Source: Actinomycetota bacterium
GTDB lineage: Bacteria; Actinomycetota; Actinomycetes; Streptosporangiales; Streptosporangiaceae
Length of the DNA: 11,124 nucleotides
Reading direction: 5' to 3'
Assembly: GCA_003242605.1 (NCBI GenBank)
Contig: QGUZ01000162.1
Coordinates: 1 to 11,124, forward strand
Shown here: one piece after another, positions 1 through 6,684 of the stretch
How positions within the stretch are numbered: position 1 is the first letter of the stretch
Layout: each line of letters begins with the position of its first letter
Made by a program: the position numbers and the translations under genes
Notes under the pieces: generated by a model
Databases searched by the model: none
Told to the model about the DNA's origin: nothing
The model's input: only the letters and a program-made list of their open reading frames with translations

Positions 1-427
1 TGACCCCGCCGCCGGCGGGGATGGCCCGGTTCCCCACGCGGACCCGCGGGGGGGCGACGAGCCGCCCCTCGCCCCCGAGGACGTCGACGCCCTCGGCGGC
101 GAGGCGGTTGGCGATGTCGTTCGACTGCGCCCGGGCGAGCTCCTTGACCCGCCGGTTCACCTGCGGCAGGTCCACCCGCACGCCGGTGCCGCCGTCGGGG
201 GCGCCGTCGAAGCGCACGCCCAGCGACGCCGCGTCGAGCAGCGCCTGCTTCCGCACCGAGGTGGCGATCAGCGTCTTGGACGGGACGCAGTCGGTCAGCA
301 CGCAGGAGCCTCCCGGCCCGTTGCGCTCGACCACGGTGACCTCCGCGCCGAGCTGCGCCGCCACCAGCGCCGCCTCGTATCCTCCTGGTCCGCCGCCAAT
401 GATCACGATCCTCGTCACAAATCCCAT
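1..427 (-). CDS. lpdA: LpdA-type NAD(P)H-quinone / dihydrolipoyl dehydrogenase family flavoprotein, N-terminal part
   Basis: This is the first 142 codons of a two-dinucleotide-binding-domain flavoprotein; the rest lies beyond base 1. The protein opens with MGFVTRIVIIGGGPGGYEAA, a GxGxxG-type Rossmann motif for FAD, and continues with an acidic residue closing the second strand (VTVVER). The redox segment follows as GGSCVLTDCVPSK, with Cys42 and Cys47 in a CX4C arrangement. The family reduces lipoamide or quinones with NAD(P)H in the cytoplasm. The M. tuberculosis homologue Rv3303c (LpdA) is, from memory, a quinone reductase lacking the first cysteine, so this copy looks more disulfide-competent. 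The start is uncertain: ATG at 427 has GGGAG only one base upstream, whereas GTG at 418 has the same GGGAG ten bases upstream. It diverges from the GGCT-like gene, as in mycobacteria. The family assignment is firm; the physiological substrate is not. Confidence 0.88.
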   Translation of the reverse strand, partial: MGFVTRIVIIGGGPGGYEAALVAAQLGAEVTVVERNGPGGSCVLTDCVPSKTLIATSVRKQALLDAASLGVRFDGAPDGGTGVRVDLPQVNRRVKELARAQSNDIANRLAAEGVDVLGGEGRLVAPPRVRVGNRAIPAGGGV

Positions 428-508
428 TCTCCCGTATCGGGGTGACCGGGCCGACCAGGCCCCGGAGCATGCCGGCCCGCACGCCCCGGGCCGATTGCGA
501 TCTTGGAT

Positions 509-514
509 TACCCT
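509..514 (+). promoter_or_regulatory. Candidate -10 element for a leaderless transcript
   Basis: TACCCT fits the actinobacterial TANNNT -10 pattern and ends eight bases before the GTG at 523. Transcription starting about seven to eight bases downstream would begin at or beside the start codon. I see no recognisable -35 at the usual distance, and GGGA just upstream of the GTG could instead act as a weak ribosome site. This is inference only. Confidence 0.25.
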
Positions 515-522
515 GGGATGCC

Positions 523-975
523 GTGCCTGTCTACGCCGCCTACGGCAGCAACATGGATCCCAAGCAGATGGCCCAGCGCGCCCCGCACTCGCCGATGCGC
601 GGCACCGGCTGGCTGCAGGGCTGGCGGCTGACGTTCGGAGGCGAGGACAAAGGCTGGGCGGGCGCGCTCGCCACCATCGTCGAGGATCCGGGCAGCCAGG
701 TCTTCGTCGTGCTCTACGACGTCCCGGAGTGGGACGAACCGTTGCTCGACCAGTGGGAGGGGGCCGCGCTCGGCCTCTACCGCAAGATCCGGCTCCCCGT
801 CGCCACGCTCGACGGCGACGTCGTCGCGTGGTTCTACGTCCTTGACGACTACGAGGGCGGTCTGCCCTCCGCGCACTACCTCGGCATCCTCGCCGATGCC
901 GCGGAGAAGGCGGGAGCGCCCGACGACTACGTGCGCGACCTGCGCAACCGCCCCTGTAAATCGCTTGGAGACTGA
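523..975 (+). CDS. Gamma-glutamylcyclotransferase-fold protein (Rv3304-like)
   Basis: A 150-residue cytoplasmic protein. It begins MPVYAAYGSN, the YGSN motif that in the GGCT/AIG2/ChaC fold forms the loop binding the gamma-glutamyl group. A conserved Glu79 in QWEGAALGLY sits where the family places its catalytic acid. The GWRLTFGGED and EGGLPSAHYLG segments match my memory of M. tuberculosis Rv3304. The open frame extends upstream to a GTG at 442, but that start would leave only about 14 bases to the divergent lpdA start and add 27 residues lacking family resemblance, so the GTG at 523 is preferred. The fold classically releases 5-oxoproline from gamma-glutamyl amines, but the actinobacterial branch has no substrate I can name. 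The gene ends two bases before the deoD start, and the deoD ribosome site (GGAG, 967-970) lies within its last codons, suggesting coupled translation. Confidence 0.85.
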   Translation: MPVYAAYGSNMDPKQMAQRAPHSPMRGTGWLQGWRLTFGGEDKGWAGALATIVEDPGSQVFVVLYDVPEWDEPLLDQWEGAALGLYRKIRLPVATLDGDVVAWFYVLDDYEGGLPSAHYLGILADAAEKAGAPDDYVRDLRNRPCKSLGD

Positions 976-977
976 TC

Positions 978-1817
978 ATGTCCTCCTCTCACGGGTCCTC
1001 CCCCACCGGGGCCGCCGCGCCGGACCCCTTCGCGCGCGCGGCCGAGGCCGCCGCCGCGCTGCTGTCCCGGGTGGACCTCGCCTCGGTCGAGATCGCGCTG
1101 GTGATGGGCTCCGGCTGGAGCCCCGCGGCGGACGCGATCGGTGAGCCGGTCGCCGAGTTCCCGGTGACCGAGCTGCCGGGCTTCGCCCCGCCCGCGGTGG
1201 AGGGACACGCCGGCCGGGTGCGCGTGGTCCGCACCGCCGCCGGCCGGAACGTGCTGATCTTCCTTGGCCGCACCCACCTGTACGAGGGGCGCGGGGTCGA
1301 GCCGGTGGTGCACGGCGTGCGCACCGCGATCGCGGCCGGCGCCCGGGTGATCGTGCTCACCAACGCCGCCGGCGGGCTGCGGCCGGAGTGGCAGAAGGTC
1401 GGCGAGCCGGTGCTGATCAGCGACCACATCAACCTCACCGGGGCGAACCCGGTCACCGGAGCGAAGTTCATCGACCTCACCGAGGTCTACTCGGCCCGGC
1501 TGCGCGAGCTCGCCCGGGAGGCCGACCCGTCCCTCGCCGAGGGCGTGTACGTGGCGCTGCGCGGCCCGACGTACGAGACCCCCGCCGAGATCCGCATGCT
1601 GCGCACGCTCGGCGGCGACATGGTCGGCATGTCCACCGTGCTCGAGGCGATCGCCGCCCGGGAGGGCGGGGCCGAGGTGCTCGGCATCTCGCTCGTCACC
1701 AACCCGGGTGCCGGCCTCGTCGGCGAACCCCTCGACCACGAGGAGGTGCTCGCCGTGGGCCGGGCCACGGCGAGCCGCATGGGCGCCCTCCTCGCCAGGC
1801 TGGTCGACAAGCTGTAG
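978..1817 (+). CDS. deoD: Purine nucleoside phosphorylase, class II (trimeric type)
   Basis: A 279-residue cytoplasmic enzyme that would convert purine nucleosides and phosphate to free base and ribose-1-phosphate. The family signatures appear in order. GSGW (44-47) forms the phosphate loop. GRTHLYEG includes His100, equivalent to human His86. TNAAGGL (128-134) and LISDHINL follow. GPTYETPAEIRML contains Tyr199 and Glu200, and VGMST contains Met218. LVTN contains Asn242, and His254 lies at the human His257 position. Glu200 and Asn242 are the purine-recognising pair of the trimeric PNPs, which favour 6-oxopurines (guanosine, inosine). Length and order match Mycobacterium DeoD closely. GGAG (967-970), seven bases before the ATG, is the ribosome site. 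Downstream is the phosphohexomutase, which may act on the sugar phosphate, and a nucleoside importer lies about 7 kb to the right. The first ~20 residues are a low-complexity Ser/Ala/Pro extension. Confidence 0.95.
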   Translation: MSSSHGSSPTGAAAPDPFARAAEAAAALLSRVDLASVEIALVMGSGWSPAADAIGEPVAEFPVTELPGFAPPAVEGHAGRVRVVRTAAGRNVLIFLGRTHLYEGRGVEPVVHGVRTAIAAGARVIVLTNAAGGLRPEWQKVGEPVLISDHINLTGANPVTGAKFIDLTEVYSARLRELAREADPSLAEGVYVALRGPTYETPAEIRMLRTLGGDMVGMSTVLEAIAAREGGAEVLGISLVTNPGAGLVGEPLDHEEVLAVGRATASRMGALLARLVDKL

Positions 1818-1844
1818 CGGCCCGCCCGCGCCCGGCGCGGGCCG
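1818..1844 (+). other. GC-rich inverted repeat between deoD and the mutase gene
   Basis: Directly after the deoD stop, bases 1824-1842 form a near-perfect palindrome (GCCCGCGCC, one base, GGCGCGGGC). An alternative pairing joins 1818-1825 (CGGCCCGC) with 1837-1844 (GCGGGCCG). No T-run follows, so an intrinsic terminator is not clear. It could be an attenuating or RNA-stabilising hairpin that sets different output for the two genes. Confidence 0.35.
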
Positions 1845-1872
1845 GCGATCCGAGATGGCGTGAGGGAACGCG

Positions 1873-3513
1873 ATGGCATCCGATGACGTGCTGGTGGCCC
1901 GGGCCCGGGAGTGGCTCGCCCAGGACCCCGATCCGGAGACCCGGGCCGAGCTGCAGGCGCTGCTCGACGCCGGGGCGCCGCTGGACGACCGGTTCGGCGC
2001 CGAGCTGCGGTTCGGTACGGCCGGCCTGCGCGGCGAGCTCGGCGCCGGGCCGAACCGGATGAACCGGGTGACGGTGATGCGGGCGGCGGCCGCGCTCGCC
2101 GAGGTGCTCGGTCCCGGGAAGCACGTGGTGGTCGGCTACGACGCGCGGCACAAGTCCGAGGTGTTCGCCCGGGACACGGCCGCGGTGCTCACCGGCGCGG
2201 GCCTGCGGGCCTCGGTGATGGCCAAGCCCTGGCCGACGCCGGTGCTCGCGTTCGCGGTGCGGCACCTCGGCTGCGCGGCCGGGGTGATGGTGACCGCGTC
2301 GCACAACCCGCCGCGGGACAACGGCTACAAGGTCTACTGGGGCGACGGCATCCAGATCGTGCCGCCGGTGGACCGCGAGATCGCGGACGCGATCGCCCGG
2401 GTGGGCCGGGTGGACCGGCTGCCGCTCGGCACGGAGTGGGAGACGCTCACCGCCGACCGGATCGTCGCGCCGTACCTGGAGGCGGTCACCGGCCTGCCCA
2501 TCGGGGACGCCCGCGACGTGCGGGTCGCCTACACCCCGCTGCACGGCGTCGGCGGCGAGGTGCTCGCCGCGGCGTTCCGGCGGGCGGGCTTCCCGGAGCC
2601 CGCGGTGGTGGCGGCGCAGGCCGCGCCCGACCCGGACTTCCCCACCGTCGGCTTCCCCAACCCGGAGGAGCCGGGCGCGATGGACCGGCTGCTCGACCTC
2701 GCCGCGGAGATCGGCGCGGACATCGCGATCGCGAACGACCCGGACGCCGACCGGTGCGCGGTCGCCGTGCCCACGCCGGACGGGTCGTGGCGCATGCTCA
2801 CCGGCGACGAGGTCGGCGGGCTGCTCGCCGAGCACGTGCTCGCGCACACCTCGGGGGACGACCGGGTGGTGGCGACCACGGTGGTCTCCTCCTCGCTGCT
2901 CGGCCGCATCGCCGCGGCCCACGGGGTACGGCACGCCGTCACGCTCACCGGGTTCAAGTGGATCGCGCGGGCGGGCGGCCCCGGCGAGCGGCTGGTGTTC
3001 GGCTACGAGGAGGCGCTCGGCTACACGGTCGGCACCGACGCGGGCCTGCCGGTGCGGGACAAGGACGGCATCGGGGCCGCGCTCGTGATCGCCGGGCTCG
3101 CCGCCGCGGCGAAGCGGGACGGCCGCACCCTGCTCGACCTCCTCGACGACCAGGCCCGGCGGTACGGCGTGCACGCCACCGCCCAGCTGTCGGTCCGGGT
3201 CACCGACCTGGAGCGCATCCGCCGGGCGATGGCGAGCCTGCGCGCCGAGCCGCCCCGCGAGCTCGGCGGCCGGGTGGTCGAGTCGATCGACGACCTCGCC
3301 GCGGGCGTCGACGGGCTGCCGCCGACCGACGGGCTGCGCTACCGGCTCGCTGGGGACGCGCGCGTGGTGATCCGGCCGAGCGGCACCGAGCCGAAGCTCA
3401 AGTGCTACATGGAGGTCGTGGTGCCGGTCGCGGGCTCGGTCGCCGACGCGCGGGCGCGGGCCGACCGCGCGCTCGACGCGATCCGGGACGACCTCGCCGC
3501 GATCGTCGGCTGA
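1873..3513 (+). CDS. pmmB: Phosphoglucomutase / phosphomannomutase (alpha-D-phosphohexomutase family)
   Basis: A complete 546-residue, four-domain phosphohexomutase of the cytoplasm. FGTAGLRG (47-54) opens domain 1. TASHNP contains the phosphorylated catalytic Ser143. DPDADR (289-294) is the magnesium loop of domain 2. GYEEALGY (377-384) is the sugar-recognition loop of domain 3. RPSGTEPKLK (501-510) is the phosphate-binding loop of domain 4. All catalytic parts are intact. The length and the long N-terminal helix before FGTAGLRG fit the PmmB/PgcA-like group rather than short bacterial PMM/PGM enzymes. Members move phosphate between C1 and C6 of glucose or mannose, and some act on ribose or deoxyribose phosphate; its place beside deoD makes C1/C5 pentose phosphate activity plausible, but this is inference. 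GAGGGA (1862-1867), five bases before ATG, is the ribosome site. The gene runs into the convergent DD-carboxypeptidase gene, nine bases separating the stops. Confidence 0.93.
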   Translation: MASDDVLVARAREWLAQDPDPETRAELQALLDAGAPLDDRFGAELRFGTAGLRGELGAGPNRMNRVTVMRAAAALAEVLGPGKHVVVGYDARHKSEVFARDTAAVLTGAGLRASVMAKPWPTPVLAFAVRHLGCAAGVMVTASHNPPRDNGYKVYWGDGIQIVPPVDREIADAIARVGRVDRLPLGTEWETLTADRIVAPYLEAVTGLPIGDARDVRVAYTPLHGVGGEVLAAAFRRAGFPEPAVVAAQAAPDPDFPTVGFPNPEEPGAMDRLLDLAAEIGADIAIANDPDADRCAVAVPTPDGSWRMLTGDEVGGLLAEHVLAHTSGDDRVVATTVVSSSLLGRIAAAHGVRHAVTLTGFKWIARAGGPGERLVFGYEEALGYTVGTDAGLPVRDKDGIGAALVIAGLAAAAKRDGRTLLDLLDDQARRYGVHATAQLSVRVTDLERIRRAMASLRAEPPRELGGRVVESIDDLAAGVDGLPPTDGLRYRLAGDARVVIRPSGTEPKLKCYMEVVVPVAGSVADARARADRALDAIRDDLAAIVG

Positions 3514-3527
3514 CCGCGCCGGTCAGC
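3509..3527. terminator. Palindrome spanning both convergent stop codons
   Basis: Bases 3509-3516 (GCTGACCG) and 3520-3527 (CGGTCAGC) pair perfectly around a 3-base loop. TGA at 3511-3513 ends the rightward mutase and the complementary TCA at 3523-3525 ends the leftward carboxypeptidase, so the stem contains both stop codons. A stem here could limit read-through from either side. There is no T-run on either strand, so classical intrinsic termination is not shown. Confidence 0.45.
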
Positions 3528-4824
3528 GCCGGGCGCGCCGCCCGCGGGAGCGGGTCGCGGTGCGCAGCAGGCCGGTGACGATCCACAGCAGGCCGGCGAG
3601 CAGGGCCGCGCCCACCGTGTACGGCACGAGGCCCGCCGAGCCGGACTCGGCGGACTCGGACGAGGCGGCGCGCGGGCCGGCCTCGGCGGCCGCGCCGTCC
3701 GGGCTCGCCGTGGCCCCGGCGGCCGGGGTGGCGGCGGGCGCGGCGGCCTGCGGCGCGCCGGGCGACGGGCTGAGCGCGGGCTCCGGCAGCGGGTCGACGA
3801 GGTGGCCGACCGGCTCGGCCTTGCCGCGCACCGCGAACCCCCAGTCGAGCAGCGCGGCGACCTCGTCCCAGAAGTAGCCCTCGTGCCGCATGATCACAAC
3901 GAGGATCGTGTGGCCGTCGCGCTTCGCCGCGCCCACGAAGCTCGCCCGGGCCTTCGACGTCCAGCCGTTCTTCACGCCGAACATGCCCTTGTACCGGCCG
4001 AGCAGCCGGTTGTGGTTGGCGATCTGGTAGGTCTTGCCGCGCGGCGCGGGGAAGTCGGCGACCCGGGTGCTGATGTAGCGGCGGAAGTCCGGGTAGGCGA
4101 GGCCGGCCCGGCTGATCAGCGCGAGGTCGTAGGCGGAGGTGAGCTGCCCCGGCTTATCGAGCCCGCTCGGGGTCTTGGCGACCGTGTCGTACGCCTGCAG
4201 CCGCCGCGCCTCGGCGTTCATCGCGCGCAGCGTCGCGGCGAGGCCGCCGTTCGCCTCGGCGAGCGCCATCGCCGCGTCGTTGCCGGAGACCATCATGAGC
4301 GCGAGCATGAGGTCGTCGACGGTGTAGATGCGCTGCGGCTTGAGGCCGACCGCGCTGCCCTCCTGGTTGACCGCGGTGGCGCTCGGCTTCACCTTCATGT
4401 TCTTGTCGATGCCGGCGCGCAGCAGGGTGACCGCGGTGAGGATCTTCAGCGTGCTCGCCGGGCGGTAGCGGCCGTGCGGGTCCTTGGCGGCGAGCACCTC
4501 GCCGGTGTCGGCGTCGGCGACGAGGAACGCGGCGGCCTTGGTCTTCGGCGGCGGCTTCACCCCGCGGGGCAGCACGAGGCCGCGGCTCGCCAGCCGCTCC
4601 CCGCCGACCACGGGCCGCGGCTGCGCGGACGGATCGGCGGGCCCGCCGGAGGGGCGGGCCTGCGGGGCCGTAGGCTGGACCACGACTCCGGCCACGGCCG
4701 TACGGCCGGAGTCCGGTGCGCCGGTGGGCGCCTGGAGGGCGTGTGCCGGAGCCGCCGGTAGCAGCGCACACGCGACGACCACCGAGACCGGACCTACGCC
4801 CCGGCACCCCCACAACTTTCGCAT
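3523..4824 (-). CDS. D-alanyl-D-alanine carboxypeptidase (S11, low-molecular-weight PBP), membrane-anchored
   Basis: A 433-residue exported serine peptidase trimming the terminal D-Ala of peptidoglycan stem peptides. The chosen ATG at 4824 gives a signal peptide (MRKLWGC..., hydrophobic VSVVVACALLPAAP, likely cleavage after AHA, about residue 29) and has GAGGG four bases upstream; the frame stays open to 4890 without signal-like sequence. After a Pro-rich spacer (30-95) comes the catalytic domain: PASTLK with Ser124 and Lys127 (SxxK), SGN at 180-182, and the third box as VKNGWTS with Lys285. This last box is KNG rather than the usual KTG. A Pro/Ala/Ser-rich stretch (349-398) leads to a transmembrane helix (about 399-420) and an Arg-rich cytoplasmic tail (RSRGRRARR), so the protein is held at the outer face of the membrane. 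It is divergent from the SCO4848-like gene, as in Streptomyces SCO4847/SCO4848. Confidence 0.92.
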   Translation of the reverse strand: MRKLWGCRGVGPVSVVVACALLPAAPAHALQAPTGAPDSGRTAVAGVVVQPTAPQARPSGGPADPSAQPRPVVGGERLASRGLVLPRGVKPPPKTKAAAFLVADADTGEVLAAKDPHGRYRPASTLKILTAVTLLRAGIDKNMKVKPSATAVNQEGSAVGLKPQRIYTVDDLMLALMMVSGNDAAMALAEANGGLAATLRAMNAEARRLQAYDTVAKTPSGLDKPGQLTSAYDLALISRAGLAYPDFRRYISTRVADFPAPRGKTYQIANHNRLLGRYKGMFGVKNGWTSKARASFVGAAKRDGHTILVVIMRHEGYFWDEVAALLDWGFAVRGKAEPVGHLVDPLPEPALSPSPGAPQAAAPAATPAAGATASPDGAAAEAGPRAASSESAESGSAGLVPYTVGAALLAGLLWIVTGLLRTATRSRGRRARR

Positions 4825-4931
4825 AGCGCCCTCAGCGTAGCGTTCGCGTCCTCGATGGGGGGTGTGATGCCCGGCGACGCCCCTAGGCACCCCCGGAGAT
4901 CCTTCAGGAAACGACAGGGAGTCAGGCTGCG

Positions 4932-5189
4932 ATGACGCGACGTGCAGCGGCGTTCCTCATCGGCCTCGCCGCCTTCATGATCATCGAGTGGGTCAACCTG
5001 GGCTTCAACCTCCAGGACGGCCACGAGACCTCGTTCTACGTCATCCACGGCATCCTCATCGTGGTGAACGTGCTCCTCGGCGCGGTGCTCGGCGTCATCG
5101 GCCTGCGCGCCTGGCGGGCCACCGGGGACGCCGCCCGCCGGGAGACCGGCGCCGGCGAGCGGACCCCGTCCGGCGGAGCCCGGGCCTGA
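4932..5189 (+). CDS. Small two-helix membrane protein, SCO4848-like
   Basis: An 85-residue protein with two predicted transmembrane segments (about 5-25 and 35-61) joined by a short loop with NLQDGHETS, then a charged, Gly-rich tail. The pattern FLIG...EW...NLxDG...FYVIHGILIVVNVLLGAVLGVIGLRAW fits the actinobacterial SCO4848 family as I remember it. The neighbouring DD-carboxypeptidase supports this, since the same pair occurs in Streptomyces. AGGGAG (4916-4921) lies ten bases before the ATG. The function is unknown; a link with cell-wall trimming is only suggested by its divergent partner. The 107 bases between the two start codons must hold both promoters, but I could not identify a convincing -35/-10 pair on either strand. 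Confidence 0.75.
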   Translation: MTRRAAAFLIGLAAFMIIEWVNLGFNLQDGHETSFYVIHGILIVVNVLLGAVLGVIGLRAWRATGDAARRETGAGERTPSGGARA

Positions 5190-5499
5190 GCGCACCGCGG
5201 GCCGGAGGACGGCGTGCGAAGGGACGGGTGGGATGGGAGTTAACAAAATCCACTAAAGTGACAAAGCCGCCGATTCCGGCGCAGCGACAAATAGAACAAA
5301 GCACGCATAAAGGAATAAATCCCCACCAGAGTGACGGGTCCGGCCGGCGTCCACAACCCGGACGCGATCTAGAAACCTGCCTGTTTGCGGTTCACCATGC
5401 ACTTGTGCCGCTGTTTCGACCGGTTTGGTGGTGACCGGAAGTCATGGCGGCCGCAGGCGGTTGCGCGATCGTTAGAAAGATCACCGGACCTGGAGGTCG
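5190..5499. other. 310-base intergenic region with an A-rich left half, upstream of the carboxylate-amine ligase
   Basis: This spacer contains no credible gene. Its stretch from about 5239 to 5335 is strikingly A-rich for this genome. It carries four ACAAA motifs on the plus strand (5243, 5261, 5287 and 5296) and a pair of similar 13-mers listed separately. A short inverted repeat, CCGGT at 5420-5424 and ACCGG at 5434-5438, lies closer to the gene. I found no clear -35/-10 pair and no riboswitch I recognise. It probably holds the ligase promoter and its control sites. Confidence 0.5.
5250..5335 (+). repeat. Imperfect direct repeat, 13-mer pair
   Basis: CCACTAAAGTGAC (5250-5262) recurs as CCACCAGAGTGAC (5323-5335), identical at 11 of 13 positions and separated by 60 bases. 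The copies flank the A-rich segment. The first contains CACT-AA-AGTG, an internal palindrome of four-base arms; the second keeps only part of it. The pair may be binding sites for a regulator of the downstream ligase gene. Confidence 0.35.
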
Positions 5500-6684
5500 A
5501 TGGTGGGGATCGAGTTCACGCCCTCGCGTGGCACCAGCCTGGGCGTCGAATGGGAGCTGCAGCTCGTGGACCGGCGTACCCGCCGGCTCCGGCAGGACGC
5601 CGCAGAGGTGCTCGCCGAGCTCCGTGACCTGAGCGAGGCCCCGCGGCCCAAGGCGATGCACGAACTGATGCAATCGCAAATCGAGATCGTTACCGAGGTC
5701 TGCCACACGGTAGCGGAGGTGCTGCAGGATCTTAGCGGTACCATCGAACGTATCCGCCAGGTCGTCGAACCGCGGGGCACCGGGCTCGCGTGCACGGGGA
5801 CGCACGCCATCAGCGATTGGCGTGAGGCCGTTTACGCCCCCATCCAGCGCTACGCCGAGCTGGTGGAGGAGATGCAGTGGCTGGCATGGCGCATACAAAC
5901 ATTTGGCGTACATGTCCACGTGGGGGTGCGGGAGCGGGATAAAGTCATCCCCATCGTCAACGCGCTCGCGGCCTACCTGCCGCATTTCCTCGCGTTGACG
6001 GCCTCCAGCCCGTTCTGGGGCGGTCAGGACACCGGACTCGCCTCCAGTCGGGCCATCGTTTTTGGAGCCCTGCCCACGGCCGGTCCACCCCACCTGCTGG
6101 CCGACTGGGCGGAGTTCGAGGAGTACATGGAAACGCTTATGCGTGCCGGGACCATTAAAAGCATCAAGGAGGTGTGGTGGGATGTCCGGCCACACCCCGA
6201 CCTCGGCACGATCGAGATTCGCATGTTCGACGGCATCCCGACCCTCCGCGAGGTCGGGATGGTGACCGCGCTGTCGCAGTGCCTGGTCCACCAGTTCGAC
6301 CAGCAGCTCGACCGCGGGTACACGCTGCCGCGCCCACCGGCGTGGGTGGTGCGGGACAACAAGTGGCGCGCCACCCGCTACGGCATGGACGCCGTGATCG
6401 TGACCGACGACCGCGGCCGCACCACGCCCCTGCGCGACGTGCTCTACGAGCTGCACCGGGAGCTCGAGCCGATCGCGGACCGGCTGGGCTGCGCCGAGGA
6501 GCTCGCCGTGATGAGCGAGGTCTTGGAACACGGCGGGTCGGCCGAGCGACAGCGGGCAGTGATAGCGGAGGGCGGCACGCTCGAGGACGTGGTCGACGCC
6601 ACGATGATCGAGCTCGCCGAGAACCGGTTTGTGACGTCACGACAACATATGGTGGATGGAACGGTGGATCATGCGGGGACGTGA
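5500..6684 (+). CDS. GCS2 / YbdK-family carboxylate-amine ligase (glutamate-cysteine ligase-like)
   Basis: A 394-residue cytoplasmic ligase of the glutamine-synthetase-like amidoligase fold, joining a carboxylate (often glutamate) to an amine with ATP. Family blocks are present in order: GVEWELQLVD (15-24), with Glu17 and Glu19 in the metal/ATP site; ELMQSQIEI (55-63); FGVHVHVG (135-142); SSPFWGG (169-175); and WWDVRPHPDLGTIEIRMFDG (226-245), carrying Arg230, Glu239 and Arg241. The active site therefore appears intact. Actinomycetes use mycothiol rather than glutathione, so glutathione synthesis is not the obvious role and the true amine is unknown. GGAGG (5492-5496) lies three bases before the ATG at 5500 and six before an in-frame GTG at 5503; either could start. 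The 3' end overlaps the amidohydrolase. The first ~240 codons use many A/T-ending codons, while the next ~100 use almost none. Confidence 0.9.
   Translation: MVGIEFTPSRGTSLGVEWELQLVDRRTRRLRQDAAEVLAELRDLSEAPRPKAMHELMQSQIEIVTEVCHTVAEVLQDLSGTIERIRQVVEPRGTGLACTGTHAISDWREAVYAPIQRYAELVEEMQWLAWRIQTFGVHVHVGVRERDKVIPIVNALAAYLPHFLALTASSPFWGGQDTGLASSRAIVFGALPTAGPPHLLADWAEFEEYMETLMRAGTIKSIKEVWWDVRPHPDLGTIEIRMFDGIPTLREVGMVTALSQCLVHQFDQQLDRGYTLPRPPAWVVRDNKWRATRYGMDAVIVTDDRGRTTPLRDVLYELHRELEPIADRLGCAEELAVMSEVLEHGGSAERQRAVIAEGGTLEDVVDATMIELAENRFVTSRQHMVDGTVDHAGT

Noticed and set aside
442..522. Upstream GTG at 442 as the start of the GGCT-like protein
   Set aside because: It adds 27 Arg/Pro-rich residues before the conserved YAAYGSN start and would leave about 14 bases for two divergent promoters.
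1696..3174. Long minus-strand open frame (492 codons) opposite the phosphohexomutase gene
   Set aside because: It is a GC-driven shadow: Arg/Gly/His/Val-rich, with no family motif, lying opposite a complete enzyme whose catalytic motifs all fall in the other frame.
1911..3578. Long plus-strand open frame (555 codons) in a second frame over the mutase
   Set aside because: The translation is low-complexity Arg/Gly/Ala and shares the strand with the well-supported mutase; no ribosome site was seen.
5191..5218. CGCAC/GTGCG inverted repeat after the SCO4848-like gene as a terminator
   Set aside because: Only five contiguous base pairs, a large loop and no T-run; too weak to call.
5312..5337. GGAAT as a SigR-type (thiol-stress) promoter for the ligase gene
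   Set aside because: The required GTT about 18 bases downstream is absent (CGG is found), so the attractive thiol link is not supported.
5190..5499. Riboswitch or small RNA in the long spacer
   Set aside because: I looked for known riboswitch cores and long stems and found only short inverted repeats; a covariance-model search would be needed to revisit this.
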